Positions 25,021 through 33,242 are shown, numbered from the stretch's first letter. The stretch is 64,000 nt of DNA from an uncultured Tropicimonas sp. (GCA_947497945.1 CANMIP010000020.1:1-64000); one strand, 5' to 3'. The notes: generated by a model from the sequence alone, not told the origin. Made by a program: numbers and translations.

Positions 25021-26280
25021 ATGGTCAACCGACTGCGATTGAATGAGAAAACCGTCCGGGACGCCGAACCGGCCGAGGGGCGCGACTACCAGATCTTTGA
25101 CAGCGAGGTGCGTGGCTTCGCGGTATGCGTCTACCGCTCGGGCAGCCGGGCGTTCACGCTGGATTTTCGCCATGCCGGCCGGCAGCGGCGGATGACGATC
25201 GGGCGCTGGCCCGAGTGGACGACCACGGCAGCGCGGGAGCGGGCGAAGGAGCTGCGGCGGGAGATAGACGCCGGGGAAGACCCGCTCGCCCAGCGCGAAC
25301 AAGGCCGCGAGGCGCCTCGGTTCCAGGATCTGATCGACCGGTACGTCGAGGTGCACCTGCCGAACCTGGCACCGACCAACGCCTCGGATCAGAAGTCGAT
25401 GCTGAAGAAGCTGGTGGCAACGGACTGGGGCAACAAGCTAGTGACCGAGATCACTCCCTACGATGTCGAGAAGCTGCTGAACAAGATCGCCGCCGGCCGG
25501 GCGCGACCTTCGAAGGCGAAGCCCAACAATCGCGCCCGCAAGCTGCAGGGTTCGAAACCCACCCCGATCCGGGCCAACCGCACCGGCGAGGTGCTGCGTA
25601 AGATGTTCACCTATGCCCAGAGCTGGGGCTGGCGCGACGACAACCCGGCCTCCGGGTTTCGCCGACGGATCGAGAACCCGCGCGAGCGGTTCCTGAACCA
25701 GCAGGAAATCCGCAAGCTTGCCGCCGCGCTGGACGCCGCCGAGGATCGCCGCGCCGCCGATATCATCCGGCTGTGCATGCTGACCGGCGCCCGCGTCGGC
25801 GAGGTCCGGCAGGCCCGGTTCGAGCATTTCAATCTGGAGCATCTCAGCTGGACGAAGCCGGCCAGCATGACCAAGCAGCGCAAGATCCACCGGCTGCCAA
25901 TCTCCGACGAAGCGGCGGCGATTGTGCGCCAGCGGCAGATGCTCGTGCCCCGTGGTTCACCCTGGCTGTTTCCCGGCGATGTGCCGGGGCAACCGGTGAA
26001 GGAGATCCGCCGGTTCTGGATCCAGATCCAGAAAGAGGTCGGCATTCCCGATGTCCGGATCCATGACCTGCGGCACACCTTCGCCTCTCTTCTGGTGAGC
26101 GGCGGGGCCTCGCTGGAGATGATCGGAAAGCTGCTGGGCCACAGCCAGACGCAGACCACCCAGCGCTACGCCCACCTGATGGACTCGCCCTTGCGCGCTG
26201 GGGTGGACGCCGTGGCCAGCGCCTTCCGGCCCCGGCCGAAGCTGGTGCATGATGCCGTGGATGAGCGGAAGGCGGGTTGA
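25021..26280 (+). CDS. int: Phage integrase, tyrosine recombinase (P4-like with DUF4102)
   Basis: 419 residues. ATG 25021 is chosen because GGAGG lies 8 bases upstream, and the DUF4102-type arm-binding domain starts here (LNEKTVRDAEPAEGRDYQIFDSEVRGFAV). A SAM-like core-binding domain follows (about 100-220). The catalytic domain shows the Arg in TGARVGEVRQ, HDLRHTFAS (Arg about 351), LLGHSQTQTTQRY (His about 374) and the nucleophile Tyr about 383. All catalytic residues are present, so it should be active. It would catalyse site-specific integration and excision of prophage B. Confidence 0.93.
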   Translation: MVNRLRLNEKTVRDAEPAEGRDYQIFDSEVRGFAVCVYRSGSRAFTLDFRHAGRQRRMTIGRWPEWTTTAARERAKELRREIDAGEDPLAQREQGREAPRFQDLIDRYVEVHLPNLAPTNASDQKSMLKKLVATDWGNKLVTEITPYDVEKLLNKIAAGRARPSKAKPNNRARKLQGSKPTPIRANRTGEVLRKMFTYAQSWGWRDDNPASGFRRRIENPRERFLNQQEIRKLAAALDAAEDRRAADIIRLCMLTGARVGEVRQARFEHFNLEHLSWTKPASMTKQRKIHRLPISDEAAAIVRQRQMLVPRGSPWLFPGDVPGQPVKEIRRFWIQIQKEVGIPDVRIHDLRHTFASLLVSGGASLEMIGKLLGHSQTQTTQRYAHLMDSPLRAGVDAVASAFRPRPKLVHDAVDERKAG

Positions 26281-26294
26281 CCCAATACTTGCCG

Positions 26295-26891
26295 TCAGAC
26301 CGATGCGCGCAGGGCTTTCCAGATCGGTGAGAGGCGTCTTCGAATGGTTCGTTCGTCGGGGACCTCACCGGTCTCGGAGGCCGAAACAAACCAGTCCTGC
26401 ACCTCGCCCACCCACTCGGCCTGCGTTTCAGGGACGCCCCGGTCGTGGACACGCTGGATGAGGGCGATGTACATCGCGTCCCAGTCATATCTCGTGGTCG
26501 AGCCGATGTTGGAGGCTGGGCGGCGCAGAAGATCGCACTCGTCTTCGAAGCGGCGTGCCTGATCCGCCAGGATCAGAAGGTCGTCGATGGCCACGTCGAT
26601 TGGCTCCGCCGTGGCTGGGATCATGAACCACTCATCCTGGTCCAAAGGTCGAACCCGCACGAGCCTGCTGCTGCTTGGGCCGGTGCCGTGCCGTCGGAAC
26701 ATCAGTAGAATGTCCGGGACCGGGACGACCACAAGACCAGCCAGAATCTGTGTGCCCGTCACGATGGGCGCAATTGCTGTCACGATGTCGAAGCGCCCGA
26801 CTGACGCCCAGCCCGCGATGTCGGCCAGGCTGCAATCCCAGCGAGCTGCCGCTTCCTGGAGTGTGTAGTAAACGCGTTGTGGTAGTCCCAT
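26295..26891 (-). CDS. Unknown prophage protein, opposite strand to the early genes
   Basis: 198 residues; family not recognised. The N-terminus YYTLQEAAARWDCSLADIAGWASVGRFDI looks like a MerR/excisionase-type winged HTH that reads a DNA site. The middle (LVVVPVPDILLMFRRHG) and an acidic helical C-terminal half (DDLLILADQARRFEDECDLL) follow. It ends 14 bases from the integrase stop in convergent orientation. It is the only minus-strand gene in the early region and faces the repeat-rich intergenic stretch, so it could be the lysogeny regulator in place of a CI-type repressor. That role is a guess from position and the apparent HTH. Confidence 0.65.
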   Translation of the reverse strand: MGLPQRVYYTLQEAAARWDCSLADIAGWASVGRFDIVTAIAPIVTGTQILAGLVVVPVPDILLMFRRHGTGPSSSRLVRVRPLDQDEWFMIPATAEPIDVAIDDLLILADQARRFEDECDLLRRPASNIGSTTRYDWDAMYIALIQRVHDRGVPETQAEWVGEVQDWFVSASETGEVPDERTIRRRLSPIWKALRASV

Positions 26892-27275
26892 GGTTCCCTG
26901 CCTCCTGTGCCACGGACGCTTCGCCTCACCACCGGCTCGTGGCGGGCGAGCGTTTCTGTTTTTGAAGGTTCATGGGCCAGCAAGAGGTCGATCGCTGCCT
27001 CGTGCGAAGCAGCGCCTTCGAACCTGGAGTGGTCTGAACGGAACGGAAGATCTGCAATCTTCGTCCGATTCTGCAAGCCAACTTCAATGGTGAAAATCTC
27101 AACTTTGTTCTTGACGTGTTCTGTCGCTGGGACTTGCAGCGACCTCCCTGTTCGGGCTGCGGCCACAGGTCGCTCCGCGGCTCCGGTCGTTAACAAAGGT
27201 TAACGATTTCAATGGATCGGGAGGAAAGTTGCGTACCGACTCAATCCTGCATTGTACCGCGGCCGCATCGTCAAC

Positions 27276-27338
27276 AAAACAAGGGGTGGCACAGGGGGTG
27301 GCGCTCCAATGCCACCCTGCGCCACCCCGCCACCCCTC
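27276..27338. repeat. GGGGTGGC/GCCACCCC palindromic element, copy 2
   Basis: Reads AAACAAGGGGTGGCAC, then GGGGGTGGCGCT, a short centre, and GCCACCCTGCGCCACCCC, ending GCCACCCCT. Outer arms AGGGGTGGC and GCCACCCCT are perfect inverted copies. Confidence 0.65.
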
Positions 27339-27500
27339 CTTTCTGCCATAGGGATTCGCCGTTGTTCGCCGGCGCTGGGCGCCATTGAACGGGGCAAATT
27401 CCGGGAATTTTACGCCTGTTCCCCCGCTTTCGGGCTACCGATGTCGTGCGTTCACCCTGGTGCACCGCGCCAAACAGCCCCGAATGGCGGAAAGTCAAGA

Positions 27501-27560
27501 AAACAAGGGGTGGCACGGGGGTGGCGCTTCAACGCCACCCTGCGCCACCACGCCACCCCT
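27501..27560. repeat. GGGGTGGC/GCCACCCC palindromic element, copy 3
   Basis: Nearly the same as 27276-27338 in the same orientation, about 225 bases further on, with a few substitutions (for example CCACCAC for CCACCCC) and one base less. It lies about 60 bases before the start of the HTH gene. Confidence 0.65.
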
Positions 27561-27622
27561 GTCGATCTGCTCTCGCTGTCTCACGTCATCCGCCCGCGTC
27601 GGGCGGCAACAGGAGGACAGAG

Positions 27623-27868
27623 ATGCTACAGGCACATCACGAGCAGGACACGGCAAAGCCGACAGTGCTGTCGGGCTGGCTCACCCGTGGCGAGCTTGCC
27701 GCTGAACTCGGCGTTAGCGTCGACACGCTCGGGCGCTGGGCGGCCCGCGGCACAGGCCCGAAATGCGTGCGCGCCGGCCGCAAGGTGCTCTACCGGCGGT
27801 TGTTGGTTCAACGCTGGCTCGAGGATCAGGAAAACCCGCCGGCCCCCGGGAAGCGGGGGCGGAAATGA
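27623..27868 (+). CDS. Excisionase/MerR-like HTH DNA-binding protein
   Basis: 81 residues from ATG 27623, with AGGAGG 6 bases upstream. The core is TRGELAAELGVSVDTLGRWAARGTGPKCVRAGRKVLYRR, a classic HTH_17/excisionase fold (about residues 20-60) in which the winged part contacts DNA. It would act as a recombination directionality factor or early regulator. It is the first gene of the early operon, overlaps the next by four bases (ATGA), and lies downstream of the palindromic repeats that could be its binding sites. Confidence 0.85.
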   Translation: MLQAHHEQDTAKPTVLSGWLTRGELAAELGVSVDTLGRWAARGTGPKCVRAGRKVLYRRLLVQRWLEDQENPPAPGKRGRK

Positions 27869-28074
27869 TGCCTGCCGCGCTTCAATGCAATGACTGGCGA
27901 ACAGACCGGCTTCGGGAAGCCCAAGCAGTACTCGCCGACATCTCCCACCACCCAACGAGCCTGGTGTTGCTGGCCTGTCGCGTGATTGCAGCCCACAGCA
28001 CCGACCGGATCGAAATCGAAGATGCCGAGAAGGCTGCCGCACTGCTGCGCTCGAACCGCGAGGTGCAGCCATGA
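27865..28074 (+). CDS. Small early phage protein (69 aa), unknown
   Basis: 69 residues starting MMPAALQCNDWRTDRLREAQAVLADI; the ATG overlaps the HTH stop (ATGA) and the stop overlaps the next start, so it is a coupled member of the early operon. It is mainly alpha-helical with an ending EIEDAEKAAALLRSN. No family recognised. It could be a small adaptor or replication accessory; the evidence is only gene position and overlap. Confidence 0.65.
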   Translation: MMPAALQCNDWRTDRLREAQAVLADISHHPTSLVLLACRVIAAHSTDRIEIEDAEKAAALLRSNREVQP

Positions 28075-28481
28075 CGAAGCAACGCCATCCCGAGGCCGAT
28101 GCCCAGCGCGCCATCGTGCATGCGCTGCGCGTCGTTCTTCCCTGCGGCTCCATCGTTCACCATTCGGCCAATGAGGTGACCTCCGGTAGCCGGAGTGCCA
28201 AATCCCGGCAGGCCATCCTACAGGGCATGGGCGTTCACCGCGGGTTCTCCGACCTGATCGTCCTCTCCGGCGGCCGTGTGCTGTTTCTGGAGGTCAAGAG
28301 CCAGACCGGGCGCCTCAGCCCGGCGCAGGCAGACTTCCGTGACGCCGTTCGCGACCAGGGCTTCGCCTGGGCGCAGGTGCGGTCCGTCGACGACGCGCTG
28401 GGCGCGCTGGCTGAGTACGGATTCACGGCGCGAGTGAAGGCGCCGCCCTCGCGGTCCCGTATTGGGAGGGCCGCACGATGA
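28071..28481 (+). CDS. VRR-NUC domain nuclease
   Basis: 136 residues. It matches the VRR-NUC (restriction-endonuclease-like) fold: HPEADAQRAIVHALR at the start, then GFSDLIVLSGGRVLFLEVKSQTGRLSPAQADF, which carries the catalytic Asp, the E-x-K pair and the downstream Gln (about residues 60-90). In phages these small proteins are thought to act as Holliday-junction or branched-DNA nucleases in recombination or replication. It overlaps neighbours by four bases on both sides. A C-terminal basic tail (PPSRSRIGRAAR) may bind DNA. Confidence 0.85.
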   Translation: MTKQRHPEADAQRAIVHALRVVLPCGSIVHHSANEVTSGSRSAKSRQAILQGMGVHRGFSDLIVLSGGRVLFLEVKSQTGRLSPAQADFRDAVRDQGFAWAQVRSVDDALGALAEYGFTARVKAPPSRSRIGRAAR

Positions 28482-29359
28482 GCCACCAGGCCACCAACTG
28501 GGCTATCCTGCAGCGCGGGCTCAAACCGACGACGAAGATCGTCCTCTGGCACCTCTGCGACCGGTACAATCCGGACTTCGGCTGTTTCCCGTCTCAGGAG
28601 CGGCTGGCCCATGACTGTGAGATCTGCCGGTCGACCCTCAACGTCCATCTCGAACATCTGGAGATGGCCGGGTTGCTGCGCCGCGTTCCCCGGACCGATC
28701 CCACCACGAAGCGCCAGATGACGACCCGCTACATCCTCGGGTTCGAGGACGGCTTTCCTGTGGATAACCCGGACCCATGTTCGGATTCCGGACAGGGAGC
28801 CGTGTCCGATTTTTGCGCCGAGCCGTGTCCGGAAAACAGCGAAAGCCGTGTCCGGAATCCGGACACTAACCCTGTAAGAGAACCTATAAGAGAACCTGTA
28901 AAGGAGGCGGGGCGCGCAGGCGCGCCTGTGGATATTTCCAATGAGTTTTTCTCAGCGCTGCTGAAAGCGCTGGGTCATGACCCGGCCGGGGCGCTTCCGG
29001 ACTGGTGGCAGGGCTGGCCGGCCCGGGAACATGTCAGGCGATGGCGCGACGATCTCGGGCTGACGGAAGAGAAGATCCTCACCATCGCGTCAGCCACCCG
29101 GAAACGGCATCCGATCCCGCCCGATGGGCCCAAGGCCCTGGATCGCGCCATGGAGCGGGCAGCCCAGCGCAAGGGACGGCTCGACGGCGGCCAGCAGAAA
29201 TCCGCGGCGAGCAACGAAGAGATCATCGGGTTTTACGCCGACTGGATCAACTCCGACCGGTATCTGGTTCCCAATTCAATCAGCGCCTCCATTCGCGATG
29301 CGCTGCTGGCGCGCGGCCTCGTGACGGAAAACCGGCTCCGCGAGCGGGGCGTGCTATGA
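28478..29359 (+). CDS. Phage replication initiator-like winged-HTH protein
   Basis: 293 residues. The N-terminal winged-HTH (HTH_36) domain is clear: GLKPTTKIVLWHLCDRYNPDFGCFPSQERLAHDCEICRSTLNVHLEHLEMAGLLRR (about residues 14-68). A Pro/Asp-rich linker containing repeated NPVREPIREPVKE-type units follows, then a helical C-terminal domain (DWWQGWPAREHVRRWRDDLGLTEEKIL) that resembles DnaD-like replication loaders. It probably recruits the host helicase to the phage origin. It overlaps both neighbours by four bases. Confidence 0.75.
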   Translation: MSHQATNWAILQRGLKPTTKIVLWHLCDRYNPDFGCFPSQERLAHDCEICRSTLNVHLEHLEMAGLLRRVPRTDPTTKRQMTTRYILGFEDGFPVDNPDPCSDSGQGAVSDFCAEPCPENSESRVRNPDTNPVREPIREPVKEAGRAGAPVDISNEFFSALLKALGHDPAGALPDWWQGWPAREHVRRWRDDLGLTEEKILTIASATRKRHPIPPDGPKALDRAMERAAQRKGRLDGGQQKSAASNEEIIGFYADWINSDRYLVPNSISASIRDALLARGLVTENRLRERGVL

Positions 29360-30006
29360 CGGTGCACCAAAACATCCCGGGCCGCAGCACGAGAACCAGC
29401 AGAGCGCTGGGCGTGCAGGCGCTTCTCGAATGGGCCTTCCGCGTCGAGAAGGCTCAACTGGAGCTCCCCATGCCACCCGACGAGGCCAACGAGGGCCACG
29501 GCTTCGGCCTCGAATACGTCCTGCTCCAGCGCGCGCAGCTCGGTTGCCGCGTCGATGGTGGCCGGTACAAGCCCGAAGCCAGCACCCACGAAGATGCCGA
29601 AACCATTGCGGCGATCCTTGCTGGACTGCCAGACCATCTCGGCGGCCGGCGCATGGCAATCCGGGTCGCCGAACTCGCCCGCGCTGGGCTGACACCGGAC
29701 TGGATGCCGGGAGCCGTTTCGCGCTGTGTTCCCATCGAAACCCGGCGCAACCAGCATGGTGAACGGTCGGTCACCGTTGTCGTTGGCACCGAACGGATTC
29801 TCAGCCGGGGTCGCTGGCGTACAGTCGAGGTGTTGGCCTGTCCGGTAACCTGGTCGCCGCATCCGGACCAGATCGATGCGGCGCGGCGCGCCTACGGCGA
29901 CTGGTGGCGGGCGCTGGGCTGGATCCGGGACGGGCTGGCGGGATGCGGGTTGTTGCGCACCGTCGAGGTGACCGACTGTATGCCACGGGTTGAGCCGTGG
30001 CGATGA
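29356..30006 (+). CDS. Unknown phage early protein
   Basis: 216 residues from ATG 29356, which overlaps the preceding TGA; the long upstream extension in this frame is a shadow of the replication gene. Recognisable stretches are LGVQALLEWAFRVEKAQLELP, and GLPDHLGGRRMAIRVAELARAGLTPDWMPGA, common in hypothetical alphaproteobacterial prophage proteins. No catalytic motif is visible. It is the last gene of the early operon, ahead of a strong hairpin terminator at 30154-30182. Confidence 0.65.
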   Translation: MTVHQNIPGRSTRTSRALGVQALLEWAFRVEKAQLELPMPPDEANEGHGFGLEYVLLQRAQLGCRVDGGRYKPEASTHEDAETIAAILAGLPDHLGGRRMAIRVAELARAGLTPDWMPGAVSRCVPIETRRNQHGERSVTVVVGTERILSRGRWRTVEVLACPVTWSPHPDQIDAARRAYGDWWRALGWIRDGLAGCGLLRTVEVTDCMPRVEPWR

Positions 30007-30153
30007 CCTTCGATTGGTGGTGCGGCTTCATCTTCCGCCGACGTTCCCTGCGCGTTCCTGCCGGTCGCCCAGTCTAGAGCAAGGTCAGCTTCGCGTGCGA
30101 ATCTCACGTTGGTCCGTACATCTCGTAATCGGAAAGGTGGAAATACCAGAACC

Positions 30154-30182
30154 AAACGCCGCCCTTGGGTTTGGCGGCGTTT
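30154..30182 (+). terminator. Terminator of the prophage early operon
   Basis: A 10-base-pair stem, AAACGCCGCC pairing with GGCGGCGTTT, with a 9-base loop, followed by CGCGTTTCG. It lies about 150 bases after the last early gene. Confidence 0.7.
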
Positions 30183-30282
30183 CGCGTTTCGAAACAGGGG
30201 CCGGTCACAAGGCGTAGCTGGAAGAGTTGGAGATTTTCTACCTGCTTGATTCTCCCGAGCAAACCGAAATCCAAAGCATAGA

Positions 30283-30636
30283 TCAGCTGGTGCAGAAATT
30301 GCAGTTGATTGCACGCAAAAAACCGAGGCGCTGGGCAAGTGAAAGGTGTTGCATGGTCGTGTTCGTCCAATCTGCGTCGACCACGTTCAGTTCGATAGCC
30401 TCTCGATTGATCGCAAAAAAGAATGCTTCGACATATGCTTCGTTCGGGGCGTCGAGCACGACGTAGTGTGAGCCGTTTGCCGAGAAGCTTTCGACTTCAT
30501 ATACCTTGAGCGCCTCCTTTAGCTTCGGACTTGCGCCCTCGTACGCCGCATCGATCTGCACTGCGAACTGCTCTGCTGTCGCAGGCAGAGCCATGGCGAA
30601 TACGAAAAGGGCCGCGGGGATCGTGTGGCGTTTCAT
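30283..30636 (-). CDS. Small secreted protein, unknown (prophage cargo)
   Basis: 117 residues from MKRHTIPAALFVFAMALPATAEQ, a clean signal peptide with an AAGGAG ribosome binding site just upstream; the longer ORF start at 30696 is not needed. The mature part (FAVQIDAAYEGASPKLKEALKVYEV) is followed by NGSHYVVLDAPNEAYVEAFFFAINREAIELNVVDADW. No family recognised. It is divergent from a LysR regulator 110 bases away, the usual arrangement for a regulator and target, and lower in GC than the surrounding phage genes. Probably a lysogenic-conversion gene. Confidence 0.65.
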   Translation of the reverse strand: MKRHTIPAALFVFAMALPATAEQFAVQIDAAYEGASPKLKEALKVYEVESFSANGSHYVVLDAPNEAYVEAFFFAINREAIELNVVDADWTNTTMQHLSLAQRLGFLRAINCNFCTS

Positions 30637-30746
30637 TGTTTTCTCCTTGTTTGCGTTTCCGGTGTTGGTGGAGAAAGGTTCCGATTTTAGCGCCAATCTG
30701 ACAAATGAGTATGCTTTCGCTCATGAGCAAGATATTCTTGTGTCAA

Positions 30747-31700
30747 ATGTCCAAGCGCCTCCCCACTCTAACCTCCTTGCGAACGTTCGAGGCAGCGGCC
30801 CGCAACCTGAGTTTTGTTAGGGCGGCTGATGAATTGTTCGTCACACCAGCTGCTGTCGGATTCCAGATCAAGCAGTTGGAAGAGGAGCTTGGTGGATTGC
30901 TCTTCATTCGGAAACACCGGGCAATTGAGTTAACGGAGAAGGGACAGTTGCTCCTAAACAACCTGGGACATGTATTCGAGACTATTCAGGCAGCATGGGA
31001 TGAAGCACATGAGCCCTTGGACGAAACGGTCCTGAAAGTTTCAGGACCAGCGAAGGCGGTTCATGGTTGGGTGATGCCGGCGCTTTCTGGAGCCAAGGGG
31101 TTACGGCCCGATGTGCGAATTTCTTGGGATCTCAGTAAGCAGAATCGAGACATGGCCAGCGGAAAAATCGATTTGGCGATTCGCTGGGCGCTGGAGCCAG
31201 AGGGCGACTTTCATTGGGAACCATTGTTACGAACCTGGTTCACGCCAATCATGCGGCCCGATGTGGCCCGGTTCATTAAGCGTCCGGTCGATCTTGAGAA
31301 GCACGGCTTGATAGATGTCGAGTTTGCCCTGGACCCTGGAAGCGACGAGCCCACATGGGTCTCGTGGTACCGAATAAACGGGCTCCAGCCGCCCAAGACC
31401 TATGCTGTGAGTTGCGCAGACACAGCGAGCGCCGTCGAGACCGCAGTGGCCACGGGCCATGTAGCGATTGGCGGGTCCTTCCTAGCGGGCGATCAACTCA
31501 AAAAGGGTGAGTTGCTAGCGCCGTTTGACACTGCAATCGTTCCATTCTCAAGGTTCTGGCTGGTTTGTCGCAAAGGCATGGAGTCTACCTCAGAGTACCG
31601 ATGGTTTTTGACGGCCGTCTGTGAGGGTGCTGCAACCATCGACGAACTCGTATCTGGTATCGATCTGTTCCACCCGGACGGAAGTACGGTCGCGGATTGA
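30747..31700 (+). CDS. LysR family transcriptional regulator (GcvA-like)
   Basis: 317 residues from MSKRLPTLTSLRTFEAAARN, the canonical LysR/GcvA start; earlier in-frame starts (30705, 30723) add a non-conserved stretch. The winged HTH is LSFVRAADELFVTPAAVGFQIKQLEEELGGLLF (about residues 21-53), followed by the effector domain (VLKVSGPAKAVHGWVMPAL and DLAIRWALEPEGDFHWEPLL). It is divergent from a small secreted protein and AT-richer than phage genes, consistent with later acquisition by prophage B. Its effector and wider regulon are unknown. Confidence 0.85.
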   Translation: MSKRLPTLTSLRTFEAAARNLSFVRAADELFVTPAAVGFQIKQLEEELGGLLFIRKHRAIELTEKGQLLLNNLGHVFETIQAAWDEAHEPLDETVLKVSGPAKAVHGWVMPALSGAKGLRPDVRISWDLSKQNRDMASGKIDLAIRWALEPEGDFHWEPLLRTWFTPIMRPDVARFIKRPVDLEKHGLIDVEFALDPGSDEPTWVSWYRINGLQPPKTYAVSCADTASAVETAVATGHVAIGGSFLAGDQLKKGELLAPFDTAIVPFSRFWLVCRKGMESTSEYRWFLTAVCEGAATIDELVSGIDLFHPDGSTVAD

Positions 31701-31926
31701 TCAGGTTAGCGCTTACTGATTGGCGCCAGGAAAAATGTCCGCTTCAGGCTTTCAGCGGTCATCTGAGTTTCTCCATCGGATGTCTGTGAAATTGGCAAAC
31801 TTGCCCTTCAGGCATCAGCGGCGGTGCCGGTGGACCTTCGATGCGGTCGTCGTCAGCGATCTGCGCATAGGCGACAATGGACAGTGCCTGCTGAAGATCC
31901 GCTTTCGAGAATGGATGTGCGGTTAC

Positions 31927-32739
31927 TTAGCCGCGCCTCGCCGTGACCATCATTGGCACCAACCGTCCATCCGTAACCGCTTTACCGGAATTTGCTCGGC
32001 GTTGTGGCATGTCATTCCCCATCACGAGTGAATCATCCGGTTGGCCAAGCGGCAATGGCGGCGGCGGGGCGGCTGGTACCCCTGCCGCATGATCAGTGAC
32101 GCAACCGAAACCAGCATTGGACAACGTCAGCAACAGATCCTCAGGCGACATCGCGAAGCAAGTTTCTTCAGTCATTGCCCATGGCACCGGGTAGTCGAGA
32201 GGCGCGTCATTGCTTCGTCCAATATGAGTCAACACAAAGACGCCGTTCCGTCTCAGAACTCGTTTCGCTTCCGAAAACATGGCCTTCTTGTCCGGAACAT
32301 TCATCGTGACGTTCTGGCTCCAGACAACGTCGAAAGTGTCATCGTCGAACGGCATCTCCGTTACAGACCCTACGTTGTGCGAGACTTTTTCAGATAGACC
32401 AACAAGCTCATCGAGTGCAGTTGCGGTGCGGATGTACTCCTCGCTGAGATCAACTGTCTCGATGTCGCAATTGAACTTATGCGCCAGAAAGCGAGCCGAT
32501 CCACCGATACCACTTCCGGCATCCAACACTTTCATGTTGGGCTTCATCCCCGCCACATTAGCCATTTGCTCGGTTAAGGCCACGCCGCCGTGATGAAGCT
32601 GGTCAACAGGAAATAGCGCCTCGACGCTGACAGACCCCGGCGCTGCACGATGCAGGTCAAGTGCTGAGAATATCCGCTCTTTTGCATCGCCCATTGTATA
32701 GTGGGAAATGATCTTCGTCTCTACGCCGCGTGTTTCCAT
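31927..32739 (-). CDS. Class I SAM-dependent methyltransferase
   Basis: 270 residues from METRGVETKII; a GTG/ATG 18 codons upstream is less likely. The SAM-binding motif I is VLDAGSGIGGSARFLA (about residue 65), the acidic end of beta-2 is IETVDLSEEY, motif II is FDVVWSQNVTMNVPDK, and RVLRRNGVFVLTHIG marks motif III. This is the small-molecule methyltransferase type related to sarcosine/dimethylglycine N-methyltransferases. It is AT-rich and on the strand opposite to phage genes, so likely acquired cargo. The C-terminus has a PAAPPPPLPL stretch. Convergent with the LysR gene. Confidence 0.8.
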   Translation of the reverse strand: METRGVETKIISHYTMGDAKERIFSALDLHRAAPGSVSVEALFPVDQLHHGGVALTEQMANVAGMKPNMKVLDAGSGIGGSARFLAHKFNCDIETVDLSEEYIRTATALDELVGLSEKVSHNVGSVTEMPFDDDTFDVVWSQNVTMNVPDKKAMFSEAKRVLRRNGVFVLTHIGRSNDAPLDYPVPWAMTEETCFAMSPEDLLLTLSNAGFGCVTDHAAGVPAAPPPPLPLGQPDDSLVMGNDMPQRRANSGKAVTDGRLVPMMVTARRG

Positions 32740-32927
32740 CTCGGAAGAATAGCAGAGTATCACCGGAACACATAATGTATCGAGTGGCGCCAATATCGGA
32801 CATCCGAGTTTTTGTCGGTGGTCCGCAAGGTCGGCAAACTACCAGTTCATTGGGGCGTGAAGCGTAACTCAAATGACCCCATTGACAGAGCTGCCCCTCT
32901 TGACTCATACATCAATCATCGCAGGAG

Positions 32928-32956
32928 AACGCCCGGAGAACATCGCTCCGGGCGTT
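32928..32956 (+). terminator. Strong hairpin terminator at the end of the cargo segment
   Basis: An 11-base-pair perfect stem (AACGCCCGGAG / CTCCGGGCGTT) with a 7-base loop and a following TTGCG. No plus-strand gene ends nearby, so it may insulate the methylase module from the cargo or terminate a small transcript. Confidence 0.6.
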
Positions 32957-33037
32957 TTGCGTTAGGCCCCCTCCGAGGGTTCCTCCCTGGCCCATGTGTA
33001 TGCGGGGGGGGCTGAGCGCAGAGGATCGCCAGCGACA

Positions 33038-33214
33038 GTGGATTTCACCGGGGAATCCACCCGGAATCCATCTGAGAGTGTCCGGCGTCAAAATTACAAC
33101 AAAATCAGACGGATGACTTCACGCTGGGCGTACGAGGTGGATTCCCGATCGGAATCCACCCGGAATCCACTTTGCCCCCCATCCACCGGCAGGAATCCAC
33201 CCGGGGAATCCACC
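33038..33214. repeat. Cluster of GGAATCCACC repeats upstream of the ParB-methylase gene
   Basis: The core GGAATCCACC occurs at 33052, 33151, 33192 and 33205, with one-mismatch copies at 33063 and 33162. Inverted copies are GGTGGATTCC at 33136 and the degenerate GTGGATTTC at 33038. The pair 33136-33160 forms a perfect 10-base inverted repeat with a 5-base spacer. The array ends about 30 bases before the start at 33243. It fills most of the 32740-33242 gap. It may be an iteron-like or operator array. Confidence 0.7.
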
Positions 33215-33242
33215 CCGGCAACGATATCGAACGGACCCATCA

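Larger units (their letters stand above)
26892..27622. other. Prophage control region, non-coding with repeats
   Basis: About 730 bases between divergent genes (minus-strand unknown gene and plus-strand HTH gene). It contains two near-identical 60-base palindromic elements at 27276-27338 and 27501-27560. ORFs crossing it are interrupted by these repeats and have no family features. The divergent promoters of the prophage are expected here. Confidence 0.6.

Noticed and set aside
26780-27203. ORFs on both strands across the prophage control region
   Set aside because: Low-complexity translations without family features that overlap each other and the real minus-strand gene start.
31720-32031. 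103-codon plus-strand ORF after the LysR gene
   Set aside because: Overlaps the end of the methyltransferase gene antisense, with no ribosome binding site or family features.
33038-33214. Possible CRISPR array from the GGAATCCACC repeats
   Set aside because: Repeat units are about 10 bases with irregular spacing and mixed orientation; no uniform spacers and no cas genes.
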